A DNA stretch of 64,000 nucleotides from Clavelina lepadiformis (taxonomy: Eukaryota > Chordata > Ascidiacea > Aplousobranchia > Clavelinidae), in contig NC_135244.1 of the NCBI RefSeq assembly GCF_947623445.1, forward strand, positions 22,320,860 through 22,384,859, written 5' to 3'. This document shows positions 1-13,435 of the stretch, in pieces. Position numbers and translations under genes: made by a program. Each line of letters starts with the position of its first letter. Position 1 is the stretch's first letter. Below the pieces are notes generated by a model. It made no database searches and was not told where the DNA came from. It saw only the letters and a list, made by a program, of their open reading frames with translations.

Positions 1-3000
1 CCCGTGGTCAGAGCGTTGTTGCTTGCAAAATCGTTTTTTAAAAGACGCAGTTCGCTATGACGTCATTTTTAATCTTTTTTCCAGGATTTAGCAAAATGAG
101 TTTATACGTTTAAAAATGTGGGACATTTCAACGAATCAGAATTTAAAACGTCAAGTTGACCTTAAAAGTCTGTGACGTTGAAAGGTCACAGGCGGGACCT
201 TCTAAAATCTAAACTAATTAATAAATCGGGCAGTTTGCAGCGATATGTTGATAAAAAGGAAATACAGTTGAGCTGGATTTGCGATATGTTGTAAGGTCAA
301 ACTAAACGCGGATAGCTTCGGGCTCTTTGCACCACGGTCACTACCACAAATATTTCCAACTCAGCCTTCAGTACTAGATCGTGGTTAGCTCATAGACTTG
401 TACCAGCTGCAGGCCTGCCGTTGTTGTAAGCTTCAGACGAGGAAATATTTGTTTTTTTGTATCTTGTGACCGGAATGCTTGTTCACAGACACAGTGTTTG
501 TTAAACCCCGCAATTATGACGTAATAGTTTTTATGTGTCGTCATTTTTCAGCGTTTAGTGTTTCTGTTGCTTCTTTGCTGCCCGTACACCTGTGTATGAC
601 GTCATTTTTGACTTGGTCACAATTAAATTCTTGAAGCTGACAAGATAGATTTTTAATTTCTCAGTTGACCAATTGCGGTTGCCCAAATTAAGTCCTTTTC
701 CGAGCAGAAATTAGAGACGACATAATAGTCGATTGTGACTCACAATTAAGTAGTCGGAAGCGTAGGTCGAAAAACACGATTGGATGGCCGATATGACGTC
801 ATTGCTGTTAAAGTGAGCCGTCGAAAGGAAATTTTCAGTCAAAGAAAAATTTTGCTTTCGTGGAAATATGAAGAAATTTTTTGCCAAAACCTGCTGTTTT
901 TGCTGTGGATCATCAAATAAAGGCAAGTGTCTTGTGATTGCTTTCTGCTAAATATTGATGTCGGCGTTACCTCTGCGCCGGAATAATTGCAAAAATTAAG
1001 ATTGGTCAACTCATTCAAGATTTTTGGATAATTTTAGAAGTTTGATTTCATTTGAGCATCATAGTATCGGGGCAAAGTTGAAGAAATAAGCACAAATTTT
1101 AGCTAACACTTTCATCAAATAATTTGTATTATTTCGACGTTTCAATGAAGATAATGATCCATTTATTTTCTTTATGATGTTTTCACCACAAGCTGAGCAA
1201 GTTTTAAGAATGAGAAAGATTGATGCATTTTGTCGAGAGCAAAAGCAAATGTTTAGAGGCGTAGTTACTTATAATATTAAGCAGTGTAACAGTTGTTGCA
1301 GCAGACCATACGAAGACGTGGTGGACCGAACAACAAACTTTCTTTATTCAGTTTGTGTTGGTTGTATTCATTGTCAATTGCCATATCATTTAGAGTTGAG
1401 TTTGAAATGAGTCTTTCCTTTGAAACATTATCTCGTTGGAGCGTAATGTAAATAAGCTAAAGTCATCATATCAGAAGATATATTTACAACCAGATAACCT
1501 TCTAATGTCGTCACAGACCTTTAAGATTTCACTCATCCCACACAACTAAAAACGTTTGTTTATGGTAGCGTTATATTTAGCTAAACAGACACAGGGGCGT
1601 TTGGTGTAAAACTGCTAAGTTGTTGTGTCTGTGTTTCGATGTTATGCTTGGCATTAGGTAAAAATGTTAGGAGATTATTACCCCGTGAAAACGGAAACAC
1701 TGTAATAACCGTATAATTTATATTTACATGTTAATTGCAAGATTTTGTCACGATAGCTCAATAATCACGCATTATTACGCGCAAAGTACTTCTTCCTGCA
1801 GGGATTATGACGTTATAATGGTACGAATTAAAGCGGATATAGGGAGGAAGTTATGAGATGTTGTGGGGTTTGCAGATTAGGAGCTTAAAATTACTTCAAA
1901 TAAATAATATGTCGGTCTTACTCTTCCAAGTACAATATAGGTGACTTTCTGTGACGCATTTCTGTTTAAAATATTTTGCCAGCATGCCTTCACCGAACCG
2001 GTTTTTTAAGGTTTCGATTTGGCCAATTTTGAGAGACGGCAACTTTTAAAGACTAACTTCCTAGTTTAAAAACTAACTGCTTATTTTCGAAGCAAAAGTA
2101 TATTCTTGGAGAGGCAATTAAGAACAATTAAGAGACCGTTTCAGTCCCCAAAACACTGCACCCCATTATATATCACCCAATTGCCATTATACGCTTCGAA
2201 TTTGTTTCGTAACACTTCGATATTGTTTCGTCACAATACCTGCACATATTAGGGTGCCTTAACGCATGATTGCACGAAGACATGACGTCTGTATTTGCAG
2301 TCGAAACTTCGAAACCTCTTATTATATCACAATAGCGCCGCGCATTTTGAATTCTTTCCTCGAACGTTATCATCAGAGCAAATTATAGGTTTGCCATCTA
2401 TCATATGACGTCATCCTACAATATTGTAAGGAAAGAAATTCACAACGAACTCATTGTTGCAGAAAGTGCGACGTCATTTTTCCCTTTCTGTGAGAGACCA
2501 ATGTGATATTTCGACACAGTTGGTCTCTTTGTGACGTAACGGTTACGTATACCACCGATAGAACAGAGTTGTGTTTGGACAACATTTAGATTGCAATCTC
2601 GCTGCATTCATTCGTTGTAGTTTGTTAGTGTGGTCGCTGTAAAATGATCGAATGTTTGTGGAAAATCCATTGACCTTGACAGTAATAAAGTAACACAGTT
2701 ACGTATTTTGATGAACCGCAGTCGTCTTCCATAAATGCTATGGCTTACTGTGTCAAGCATTTCACAATTGAGTTATGGGCAATACGCGAAGGTGGTGAAA
2801 CCTGATGTTTGTCATTACAGATTACGCTAATATTGGTCCGGAAGATTTTAATTTATTCCAGATTGTTCTAAGTTGTTAATTATGTTTTCTGGATCTTCTA
2901 TTGGTTGGCAATTGAAATCGTTTGAATGCGGTTTAAATGAGGTGGAACGTAAAACCTAATAAACAGTGGTTTTATTACGTCATAATTAACCCGTATCGCT

Positions 3001-4045
3001 TACACATTGAAATTGGAATATCGCGTGACTTTGTACTTGTGACGTCATCGTTTACGTGTGGGATTTTTACGCGTGGTTGATTTTATATTAACGTGAAGCC
3101 AGAACGTGTCTTTTCGGTGGGAAACTGAAAGATTTATAGCTCGCTATGTGATATACCAGCACACTGATAAATACTAAGGTTATTGTTTATTATTGACAAA
3201 CTCATTCCATTTCCAAAGCGAACATTAAAAATATATTACCACGTTTCTTTTATAGTTTATATCAAGAGATCCTATCGCGGATGTCGTTAAGTATCCACTG
3301 ACCCGTCCTGTCATCCGGTCTAAGTCCAATTCACACGCTTTATCTGCCCACGTTACTTGAAGATGGCGGCCAAGTACCAAATATAGTTGCGTTAAAAGCC
3401 CATTAGTTCGCATCTGAAAAACTGAATACCGACTTTGAGATAAATTTTCTTTCTTTTTTGTGACGTCACGCTTATTTCCCAGTGTTAGGTTTTTACCCAA
3501 GTGGGTTTATCAATTTTTTAACCCCCTAATACGTAATAATTGGCGAGTAAGTGTTAACGAATAAAACACGCTAAGGTAGTATTAATTAGCAGGGCCGGTT
3601 AGCAAAAGGTTCATGAAAAAGGTGGGGAAATATTTTAAACCTAAACTGTTTATCACGCGCCTACGTCACAATTAATCTGAAAATATTTAGGATGAAAACT
3701 TTGTAAAGGTTGAGGTCATGACCCCGGCTGATTTCAATATTTGTCCACAAGCTGGCGGCATACCAACAGCGAGTGCAGCCCGTTTTAATTAGTTTAAAAT
3801 ATATAAAGCCGGCCCTGGTCTAATCCGGTCAGGAAATTCTATCTGATTATGAGCGCATAAAGACCACATCGGGCTGTTTTGCGGTTTGTCGCGTTTCCTG
3901 AACTCGCGTTAGGAGGCTGGAGATCATTCCATTACTCAACTTTGTCAGCGGCGTTGAATTTTTTACCAGTCAGTCATCTTACTGCGGTGTTGGTGCGGAC
4001 AATGCGAATCATTGTCAGTTTTTAATTCTGTTTTGTTCAACGCAG
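1..4045. other. No gene recognised; CRE-like palindromes
   Basis: I find no reading frame with protein-like composition or convincing exon borders here. The stretch may hold the promoter and first exon(s) of the actin-like gene that becomes visible at 4046, but I could not place its start codon. The octamer TGACGTCA occurs exactly at 58, 597, 794, 2406, 3040 and 3461, with near matches elsewhere. Confidence 0.5.
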
Positions 4046-7000
4046 GTCCAAGCTCGGAGACCAAGACACCCTATGACAGCAAACCACCTGTGGCCGTCCA
4101 TGATATTGTCGCCGACCGAAATGGTGGGTTGGATTTGCTAAAGTAATTCTGTTGAGCTGCATTGCGCATGCGTTGTGAAATTTGATGATTCGTCATTGCG
4201 CACAGAACTCTGTGATTGGTTGTTTTGAGCTGGTGCAAGTCGTTGCTCCCGCCACACCAGCTCTAGATTAACGGCTTCGATCAAATACGATCTAAGACCA
4301 TTCACCCATCGAAGTAACGCATCACTTTCGACACATTTCCAGTCGAGCTAAAAATATCTTCGGCCTTATTTTGCCCAGGACGTAGTTAGGCGACTGTATT
4401 TGGCCTCAAGCTTCGCCGGTGGCCGTTTGAACTTTTTATTGTTGCTATTTTAGCTTTCGTGGGTGATATCTCACTCCGTATGAGCATTTACTCTTCATCT
4501 TAAACGTCCAGCTATAGCAACAGATGTAGCAATAGCTACAGCTTAACTTTTGCTTGCCAGCTTGTAGTTTTACGGGATCCAAGTCTTTCATCATCGACTG
4601 GTTTTAAACGGACTCTTTCGGTTCCATGCGGCAACACTGTAGGATCCTTGTCTTTTTCGTTCTACATTTCATTTTCACTGAACGTCGCATTTGACCTACA
4701 AGTCCAAGTACATGTTTCGTGATGTCATAATTAGAGTTTAAATAGATGCGTAACAATATGATATAAGGTCATTTGCCCTCGGGGGTGAAATTGGCATAAA
4801 TACCGGCCAAGAAAAGCAGTAAAGTGTTTATGTTGTCGATCATTTTGTGAACGACATCGAATTGTCGTAGATTACCATTTTATACAACACCATTACTCGC
4901 ATGCTTTACCATATCTTCGGTGTAACAGCACGTCTTAGATTTTTTGTTGCAATAAATTTGCCTTAAAATCTTGGCATTGTTCTTAGGAATGCTTTGATTC
5001 TGCTGCCTTGAATAGTTTGGTGCAATCTGTTGTTTCAGTTCACTCGCTTTTGGGGATTTTGCTGTGACGTTAAGCTTCATAAATTAACTTGTCTTTTGTT
5101 TTTCTAGGCAATGGCACGCCTGAGAAAGTTGGCTATCCGAACCCCGCCTACACTAAAACCGAGGAAAATCCCGTTTTCGTACAACCGCTAAAGTGCAGCA
5201 AAGAGGAGCTGCGAAAGCCGCGTCAGACGCGACAGATCAGCGATGTGTCGGAGGTTTTCCGGATTCCCCGATCGGATGAAAAGAGCCTGAGTGAGCTGGT
5301 GATTGAGGAGTACGACAACAAGTCAAAGACGCTGAGGAATGGCGAATCCGCCGACTTCTCCGCTTTTCGCTCTAGCGTAAGCCTTACGGACTCTGACGAC
5401 TCGAGCCGTTGTGATGACATAACTGCCAGCGATGACGTTTCGCCCCCCACTTCAGCTGAACTCGAGCACCACAAGGAATCAGTCAAGCGGAACGGGAATT
5501 TAAAGGAAGAATCGGGGAGGATTGTATCGAATGACAACAATGTCGACGGGCGAGATGGCAAAAACACAGGTGAGTTCAGCAACGCGCTAAAAGCAAACTT
5601 TTTCTACAAACACGACCTTAGAGAAGCGCGGATCTCGAACTTGTCGTTTTCATGAAGGTTTCATCAAGTCATTGATTTGTAGTGGCAGCTTTATTATGAT
5701 AAGGTCGCGCTTAGAAAGAAAAGATTGTGTGTATGTGTGTGTGTGTGTGTGTGTGTACGTAAGTTCAAAGTTGTAGTATCGCGATATTAATTGAATACTT
5801 CGGTTTTCTTCCAGAATGGAGGGACAAATTGAAGCGGGATCTTTTCGACGACGACGACGACGACTTCGTCGATGAAAGCTCCGATGACGACGAAGGCGAC
5901 GCTTCCTTTTCTGTGACGTCAGTCAGCGACGAAGAAGACGACGAAAAGATGAGATCTGAAATGAACGGCGGCGACCACAGAACGCTCCAATCACAGAACT
6001 CCAACATGAAACTTCTTCATCAGAAGCCGATTGTTATTGACAATGGCTCTTATTGCGTCAGAGCCGGATGGGCGGGCGAATTCGCGCCAATCGCTTCCGT
6101 TCGCAACGTAATCGGCCACTGGAGGGCAGAAGCGAGCGAGGCTTGGCAGGAGCATCTGGGGTCAAAGTTCATAGGTGAAACAGCGATCGAGCGCCATTCG
6201 ACCTTAATGCTAGAGAACCCGATTGAAGGTAAGTTGTGGAAATATCCTGCAATTCATGAAGAAGAAATACTGATGATTTTGCAATGCGATGTAAACGCAA
6301 ATTATAGCGATATTCAAGATTGTGTGAACACGTAAATGTGATAATTTAGGGCGATAAGTGTTCGGTGTTATACCAGTCGTTTTATGTTTGAAAAACGTTT
6401 GAAAATGTTTGTTTCTTGGTTTAACATTTTATTTAGCTTATTTATATATTTATGGATACTTATTTGTTAATTTGCAAGATACCTTTGTTTATGGACGACC
6501 GGTTTGCGAACAATAACCCATTGTTATTGCCTTACCGGGTCATTATGACGTAGTTCTCATCTTGGATATCAGCAATGATTCTTGCATAAATTTGCACTTC
6601 GGCCAAATTATCTGTTTATCTTTCAGATGGAAAAGTCCAAAACTGGCGCACACTGCAGCAGGTGTGGGATCACGCGATCATAGACTCAATGAACGAGGAG
6701 GTGTCGCAACATCCGATCCTGGTGTCGGAACCTGCCACCGTGGAGAAGAAACAGAGAGAAAAAATGGTGGAGGTGATGCCTATTAGTTTGACTTGACTTC
6801 AGTCACTCGTGCTTTTATCCCTGCGTAACAACGCCAGGTGGTTAAGCCAAAGTTAAGGAGTTATTTCAACCCAATTGCGCCACTTGTCAGGTGTTTATCG
6901 AGACCCTCAGAGTGCCTGGTGTGAGGTTGTGCCCTCAAGCGGTTCTGTGCTCGTTTTCGTGCGGCCAGAAGGTGGGGATAGTGATCAACAGCGGGCACGG

Positions 7001-8501
7001 TCAGACAGAGATAGTCCCAGTTTACGAAGGCTACCAACTTCCGCATTTAACTGTCGAGGTTTGTGTTCCATTGCTCTTGTGCGCTAATTTGCTGAATTGT
7101 GCGCTGAATACCGGCATGTCAGTCGCATAAACTGTGCGCTTTGTAATTCCCAGTGTGTCTTGTCCCAACCCGTCCTTAACCTGTTTTCGTAAAAGTTTAT
7201 ATTCTGTAATTATTTGTTGTTGTATTAGAACAAGACTGCAATAGTAAAGAATTTGTTTATGTTGTAACAGAACCTACAATGTCGTCATAATGTCGTCTAC
7301 TTGATTTACATAATCATTCTTTCATAAGTGAAATTCAAACGTCTAAAATCAAGTAATTTTTATTATTTTCGCTTAATAGCTACCCGTCGGAGGGCGCCAT
7401 ATCACGGAATATCTTGCCAGGCTCGTTCAAAGAGAGAGGGGCGTTAATTTCACATCGGTTCCTGAAATGGAAATAATAAATGGGTTTAAAGAAAGCCACG
7501 CCTCTGTGCAGACAGGTAAGAATAGAAGGGACACTGCTTCCCAAATTATTCGTTCGTCTTTAAAATGATAAACTACATCGAGTAGGGTATAGTTCTTTAT
7601 AATTTATTTAGTCCCTGTGTGTTCTATCACAGTCTTTTAACTTCACACTTTACACGTTGTTTGAGTGGTTTGGAATAATAAATTAAGTTGTCTCATATTT
7701 TCAGGCCGCACTTCAACGGTCGGTGTCGAAGATTACAACCTGCCGGATGGGAGGGTCATTGAACTGGGCAAGGAACTTACCCACTGCGCAGAACCCTTGT
7801 TTAACCCCGGTCTTGTGGGGAAATCCAGTCTTGGGCTCACGCAGCTGGTTAAACAGACCCTGGAAAGGTGGGTTATACCACGTTGTACAGACTGGGTCCC
7901 AAAATGTCTTTATGTCGTCATAAATGTGCTTTTCTGTCATCAAATTTTGAAGTTGGTGAAAAACTGCCTCGTTATCTCATTCACTGTTGGTTAGTTATCG
8001 ATGGTATTTGATGATCGTTGATTAATGTTTATTATTAAAAGCAATCGACTAATCGTTTATTAATGTTGTTTAATCGTTAACTGGTTAACGCTGTTTTAAT
8101 TGTTGATTAATGTTGTTTAATATTGTTGTTGTCAGTCATGGTCTTTTCAAGTCGGTAAAAAACTGCGACATCTTGTGATGTCTATAGAGATGCGTTAATG
8201 AGATGTCAATGGTGTGTTCTTCTTTCTCAGCGTTGAACCTGATCTGCTGGAGGAATCCAACCACAACATCCTTCTATCTGGAGGCACCGGGAGGTTAAAA
8301 GGATTAAGATCCCGACTCCAGGAGGAGATAAACAGCAAGATGGAAGGATCGCAGACAACTCTTTTAATGGCGGAAGCGAACGCGGCTTGGATTGGTGGAT
8401 CGGTCCTCTCCGAACAATCGAACTTTCCCGATTATTGCGTCACAGAGGATTTATATTTTGAATATGGCGCCAGCGTGGTGCATAGACTGTGCATGCAATG
8501 A
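4046..8501 (+). CDS. Divergent actin-like protein, copy 1 (5' end not found)
   Basis: Exons read from AG/GT borders and matching phase: 4046-4123, 5108-5569, 5815-6228, 6627-6772, 6891-7058, 7380-7515, 7705-7867, 8231-8501 (TGA). The first two exons encode a hydrophilic, Ser/Glu-rich region; the third opens with a run of Asp (DDDDDDFVDES) and an acidic segment. The actin fold then begins at PIVIDNGSYCVRAGWAGE, matching the actin phosphate-1 loop DNGSG..KAG.AG. Later landmarks are GIVINSGHGQTEIVPVYEG (actin phosphate-2 region), LPVGGRHITEYL, NILLSGGTGRLKGL (adenosine-binding loop), and AAWIGGSVLSEQ (actin AWIGGSILASL). The family is ATP-binding and either cytoskeletal or nuclear. Sequence is far from conventional actin and I cannot assign a known ARP class; an orphan actin-like gene, possibly lineage specific, is likely. 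The initiator exon lies upstream of 4046 or was missed. Confidence 0.8.
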
Positions 8502-8631
8502 GACGAGCAGATATACATTTAAGTGTTGCTTAGTTCCGGATCAACTCCTTCTAACTTTTCCGCTCCTGAAGGTTTGATTGAAACTTTCGTTTCTTTTATG
8601 TTGTTTTATGCCATCGCTTTAAACTCGTAGA

Positions 8632-9444
8632 TTTTCATTTATTATCGAACATCTGCGCGTATCAGTATTATGAATTTTCTTGTTCCTGCCAAGTGTATGA
8701 TCTATTTCCAAAAGCCTATTATCTTTCTTATTCCTATCGTCCATATTTTTAATTGGGTTTGAAAATCGTCTTCTTTTGCGATAGGTTTAAGCTTACGTCA
8801 CTTAGCCTGCTGGATCCTGCAGTAAAATGTATAAAACAGTTTTCGAGTCTCTTTTTATATGAGGCTCTGTAAGCTGTGTTGCTTGAAGCTAGCTAAAATA
8901 AGTTGCTGTTTAATGCGTTTGATATTAAGTTTTATTGGTTTTTGTCGCTTTTTTTGTGAGTGCAAGAAATTTATTGTGAATTTTGCTAAATGTTTTTCCT
9001 TATATGGTAAGCGAGGTAGCACCCCGTAACAACGGTCAACTTGTTGTTTCCTAAGATTTCCGTTAAGGCCAATTTCTCACAAGTAATGCAGTTATCATGA
9101 ACATTATATAGTTTATGTTAATATGAAAATTTCTTGCTGGCAGACCCTATTGTTGACAAAGTCCCCCCCCCCCCCCCCCCACAATCGATTTATGAACAGA
9201 AAACAAAATGTCCAGAATATTTCAGAAAAACATGACCGGAATTTGTTAGGGGATAACTTTTTTGTCATTTTATTCAGCAAACAGACTAAGTACTTGGCAA
9301 TGTACGTCTGACCCACACGCCTCCTTAAATGGTAAAAGTGAATACAGGCAGAATGTCAAACGAAGAAAGAAGAAAGATTACCGATGCGCGGTGACGTCGT
9401 TCATGGATCGTCAGTCAAGAGTTAAGAAAAAAGCAAACAACCTT
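8632..9444. repeat. 3'-flank tandem duplicate, unit a
   Basis: About 0.8 kb just past the actin-like gene, nearly repeated at 9572-10410. Both units contain the same GGATCCTGCAG box, a poly-C tract (9164-9180 here) and the ending AAAGCAAACAACCTTC. Only one equivalent unit exists behind the second actin-like gene (18545-19409), so the tandem copy arose after, or was lost in, one of the segmental duplicates. No coding sequence recognised. Confidence 0.8.
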
Positions 9445-9475
9445 CATTTATTATCGAATATTATCATTTATTAAT

Positions 9476-9497
9476 ATTATAATTATATATATAATTT

Positions 9498-9544
<47 letters not shown>

Positions 9545-9565
9545 TAATTTAATATTATCATTTAT
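9476..9565. repeat. TA-rich microsatellite between the tandem units
   Basis: A run of mostly TA dinucleotides with interspersed AATT separates the two 3'-flank units. It marks the junction of the tandem duplication. Confidence 0.75.
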
Positions 9566-9571
9566 TATCAC

Positions 9572-10410
9572 TTTTCATTTATTATCGAACATCTGCGCGT
9601 ATCAGTATTATGAATTTTCTTGTTCCTGCCAAGTGTATGATCTATTTCCAAAAGCCTATTATCTTTCTTATTCCTATCGTCCATATTTTTAATTCGGTTT
9701 GAAAATCGCCTTCTTTTGCGATGGGTTTGAGCTTACGTCACTTAGCCTGCTGGATCCTGCAGTAAAATGTATAAAACAATTTTCGAGTCTCTTTTTATAT
9801 GCTCTGCAATCTGTGTTGGTTGAAGCTAGCTAAAATAATGTTTAATGCGTTTGACATAAATTTTTATTGGTTTTTGTCGCTTTTTTTGTGAGTGCAAGAA
9901 ATTCATTGTGAATTTTGCTAAATGTTCGTCCTTATATGGTAAGCAAGGTAGCACCCCGTAACAACGGTCAACTTGTTGTTTCCTAAGATTTCCGTTAAGG
10001 CCAATTTCTCACAAGTAATGCAGTTATCATGAACATTATATAGTTTATGTTATTATGAAAATTACTTGCTGGCAGACCCTATTGTTGACAAAGTTCCCCT
10101 ACCCCCCCCCCCACAATCGATTTATGAACAGAAAACAAAATGTCCAGTATATTTCAGAAAACCTTGAGCGGAATTTATTACTGAATAGCTTTTTTGTCAT
10201 TTTACTCAGCAAACAGACTAAGTAATTGGCACACACACACGCACACACGCCTCCTTAAATGACCCACACGCCTCCTTAAATGGTAAAAGTGAATACAGGC
10301 AGAATGTCAAATGAAGAAAGTGTGATTGAAAGAAAGAAGAAAGATTTATGATGCGTGGTGACGTCGTTCATGGATCGTCAGTCAAGAGTTAAAAAAAGCA
10401 AACAACCTTC
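9572..10410. repeat. 3'-flank tandem duplicate, unit b
   Basis: Second copy of 8632-9444. The flank then continues to 10560 with sequence shared with 19410-19556 but absent from unit a, so unit b is the one collinear with the other segmental duplicate. Confidence 0.8.
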
Positions 10411-10560
10411 AAATGAAACAGAAGGAAACTCAAAACTGGGAGTTCATGTTGGTTTCAAGCATGACTTATTGTTGCAACCGCGGCGGCAGACTCTGTAAAA
10501 TATTTTTGACTTGTGCAAACGCGCTGTTCGTTACGAGCGCAGATATTGCGAGTGTTTCAT

Positions 10561-11747
10561 ATTTGTGAACGATTATTAAATGAATGGACTGGTAGAGAAC
10601 AGGCTGACAGTGATAACGGTATATGACAGCCAATAACGCGACCACCGGATTGAAAGTTTGTTATGTCATATCGGATCCTTGTGAAAGTGATAGGTTAAGT
10701 AAGTTAAGTTCACGAAACACGAAAGGTGTAATTTGAAATAAAACAGTGTCTGTGAGAGTTGTATGATTTATTAAGAGATAAATAATTGAAAGTTTTAATA
10801 CTTCGTTAACTGCTTGATAAAATTTACCTGAAACTCGAAAAGAGAGATTACTTACATGTAGTGGTTTGTTGTAGGAGATTATTGCCACAACCCTAACTTA
10901 AAAATAGGGCTGAATAAAATTAATTGAAACTTTAGACAATTTATGAGGTAGATAAGTTACTTAGATCAGTTGTTCCCCAGAATATGGCGTTAACCTTTGC
11001 ATAGCGACTGTACAAAACATTTTTCTTTACTTTTTAGCTATTATTATTACCAGTCTGTTAAAAATATTGATTTTAGTATGTTATGAGTATCGAAACAATA
11101 ATGTAAAGCATAAGACAAAAGCAACAAATAAAACCAAATTGGTCAGATGTAAAAAGATTTGTTCGAATCTCCTGATAGACGTAATGAAACCAAATTCATG
11201 CGTTGGCCCACTGAATTAATCAAGTACTGCGGATCACGATATTTTGCACATATGAGAAACGAAAGATAGTTAAAGTCAAGTATAGTTTCGGGAGATTATA
11301 GGTTATACTAACAGCACTTACCTATTGTGTACAGTGTATAATGAAATAACGAAATATCAACCAAGAAAAAAGCATTCAATTATAAATCAGATTCGAAGCC
11401 AAGTTATCAAACTGTAGTCACCAGTCAACTGAAGTCATTTACCTTTAAAGACTAAAGTCAAGTCGTTCAAAACAAGTTCGTTGAGTCAAGTAGAGTTTTT
11501 CAAATATTGACTCTATCATTCATATTTCATGTAATTTTCTAGCAAGGGACTCACGGTCTTTGCAAAACACGGATCGAGTCATTACGATTCTGTTAAAATT
11601 ATTAACACCTAGAAATAATAAAAACTTGTTTTTTTTTTATTCATGTATCTAAGTAGTAGACGTCAAAGCTTTACACTGCGTTTTGAAGAATTATTTTCAA
11701 GAAAGCTGTTCGTGCTGTGGTTGATTTAAAAGTGCTATAACTGGAAT
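10561..11747. other. Intergenic, no gene seen
   Basis: AT-rich, with short unsupported reading frames only. It lies between the end of the duplicated block and the start codon of the WBP1/VOPP1-like gene, so its distal part should hold that gene's promoter. No clear TATA box was picked out. Confidence 0.5.
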
Positions 11748-13435
11748 ATGGGAACACATTATCTGACCTTATGCACCCTTGCACTTACCTGCGGCTTGGC
11801 TTCGGTGAGTGGTTTTAGAATTATAGCAAATTAAGTGGGTTCATATCAGTAACGGTTAATGAAAGTGTTTTCCCATCTGTTTATGCTTTATGTTTTAATA
11901 CAGAAATATCTTTCATATAATGATTGATGCCAGTTGTTGTAGCGCTACATTCTAGATGGTGTCTCGCGTAAATAACTTTCTTGATGCAAATAGGCTACAA
12001 TACACACAGTGTGCACTAGAAGTGATACTAATAAACTACGGTCAATGGAATAAGTTATAATAATCTTATCATAATTTATTATCGCCACGTTTCTCATATC
12101 ATAATGTTATAGTATAGTTAATGGAACGGTTTGGTAGTGTAATTTTGTGTTGTCAGCGACTAGCTTTTGCGGACTGTAACAGCTCTGTTAGAAATAAAAA
12201 ACCGTCCAAGTAAAAAGGTAGGTTGGTAGGCGACAGGCTATATCTCACAGTAACTTTATTGTACAAGCGTTATCGTAAACCTATGTACACCAAATACGGA
12301 AGAAAATTTCGCTATGTGCGCTATAGACCAACCTATTTGCTTTAGTAAATACTCATTGCGAAATACAAATTACATCAGGTGACCAGGTTTACAACCTGAC
12401 GTACATTTGCAATCACTGTTGCGTGGATACTGTCAAACTGAAACATTGTCAATATTGTTTTTCTCGCAGGCCACTGATAATTGTGGAGGCGGATATTACT
12501 GTCCAGGTGAGTAAAACAATAATACATAATGTCACTATGTTTATGGAGAAAATTTCGGTTAGTCCAATTGTATAAAATTTTAAAAGAAAAAAATGCCAGA
12601 AAATATTTACAGTGTGTTAAATGTATTTTTAAAATATTTCTCAGATTCCCGCACCTACTGCTGCGGCTATTATTACTGCTGCACTTATGTTTACGCTTTA
12701 TGGTGTAAGTATTGTTTTGAATAGATTTGGGTCGTTTTCTGCTAATCTATGTCAAACACTGTACAATAAACACATAATTAATAAACCAACATCACGTAGA
12801 AATGTTCTGAAAAGAGACAACAACTTAGCCTACTTAGTTAACTTAGCCTCAAAGTATCTGTACCTTTAGTGAGTACATGATTTGTTGATTTATTTTTGTC
12901 TTTCTTAAAATAAATTGAAATATTTTAGACTTTTGGTTTGGAATGGTGTTGGGTGTTGTCTTTCTGGTGAGTTGCTGTGGTGCTTGCATACGCTGCATGA
13001 TAAAGCCCCAGCGGCAGGCCCAGACTGGAACGATTCACGTGGCGACCACTACAGCAAGAGTACCTTATCCCGTTGGGCATCAGGTATAGGACAAACCATT
13101 CTCTATAACCTACTGTTTGCTTTACATTTTAACCTTTTTTTTTCTGTCAATCGCTGTTTTGTTACTGTTCACCAACACTTTTGTTTTAATACATTTGCTG
13201 TTCTATAGTTTGCTGAGGTCACTTTGTAAACTATTAACAATGCTTTTTGTAGAACACTAGCTATGTCGACAACAGCATGCCCTCGCCTTATCAATCACAA
13301 TACCCACCACAGCAATATGGAATGGCTGGAATGCAGCAGATGAACGAATCAAAAATGGCGCCGCCAGACTACACTACTTCGTCGGTCAACAATCCAGCTC
13401 CGTTGCAGCCAGTAACAACAAATTATGGCGCCTAA
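11748..13435 (+). CDS. WBP1/VOPP1-like single-pass membrane adaptor
   Basis: Five exons (11748-11804, 12470-12506, 12645-12704, 12929-13083, 13253-13435) join in phase to 163 aa. Order: signal peptide (MGTHYLTLCTLALTCGLAS), short Cys-rich ectodomain (DNCGGGYYCP...YCCGYYYCCTYVYA), one transmembrane helix starting LWYFWFGMVLGVVFLVSCCG, basic stop-transfer (RCMIKPQRQ), then a Pro/Gln/Tyr-rich cytosolic tail containing PPDY, a PPxY WW-domain ligand. The Cys-rich block followed directly by LWYFWF is the hallmark of WBP1, WBP1L and VOPP1, which sit in endolysosomal or Golgi membranes and recruit WW-domain proteins such as NEDD4-type ligases or WWOX. Length suits VOPP1 (about 170 aa). A Shisa-type protein is the main alternative. 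The gene lies between the two actin-like duplicates and is not duplicated itself. Confidence 0.75.

Larger units (their letters stand above)
5524..10560 (+). repeat. Segmental duplication, copy 1
   Basis: From 5524 this segment aligns with 15432 onward with very high identity through exons and introns, ending around 10560/19556. Differences are scattered single bases, small indels, and an extra internal tandem copy of the 3' flank present only here. Confidence 0.85.

Noticed and set aside
1174-1410. 78-aa Cys-containing frame
   Set aside because: No domain, paralogue or splice context; length is within chance in AT-rich DNA.
5223-5582. 119-aa minus frame opposite the actin-like exon
   Set aside because: Shadow of the Ser/Glu-rich coding exon on the plus strand, which has splice sites and in-phase neighbours.
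11155-11185. GTTCGAATC, resembling a tRNA T-loop
   Set aside because: No acceptor stem, D-arm or anticodon arm could be paired around it.
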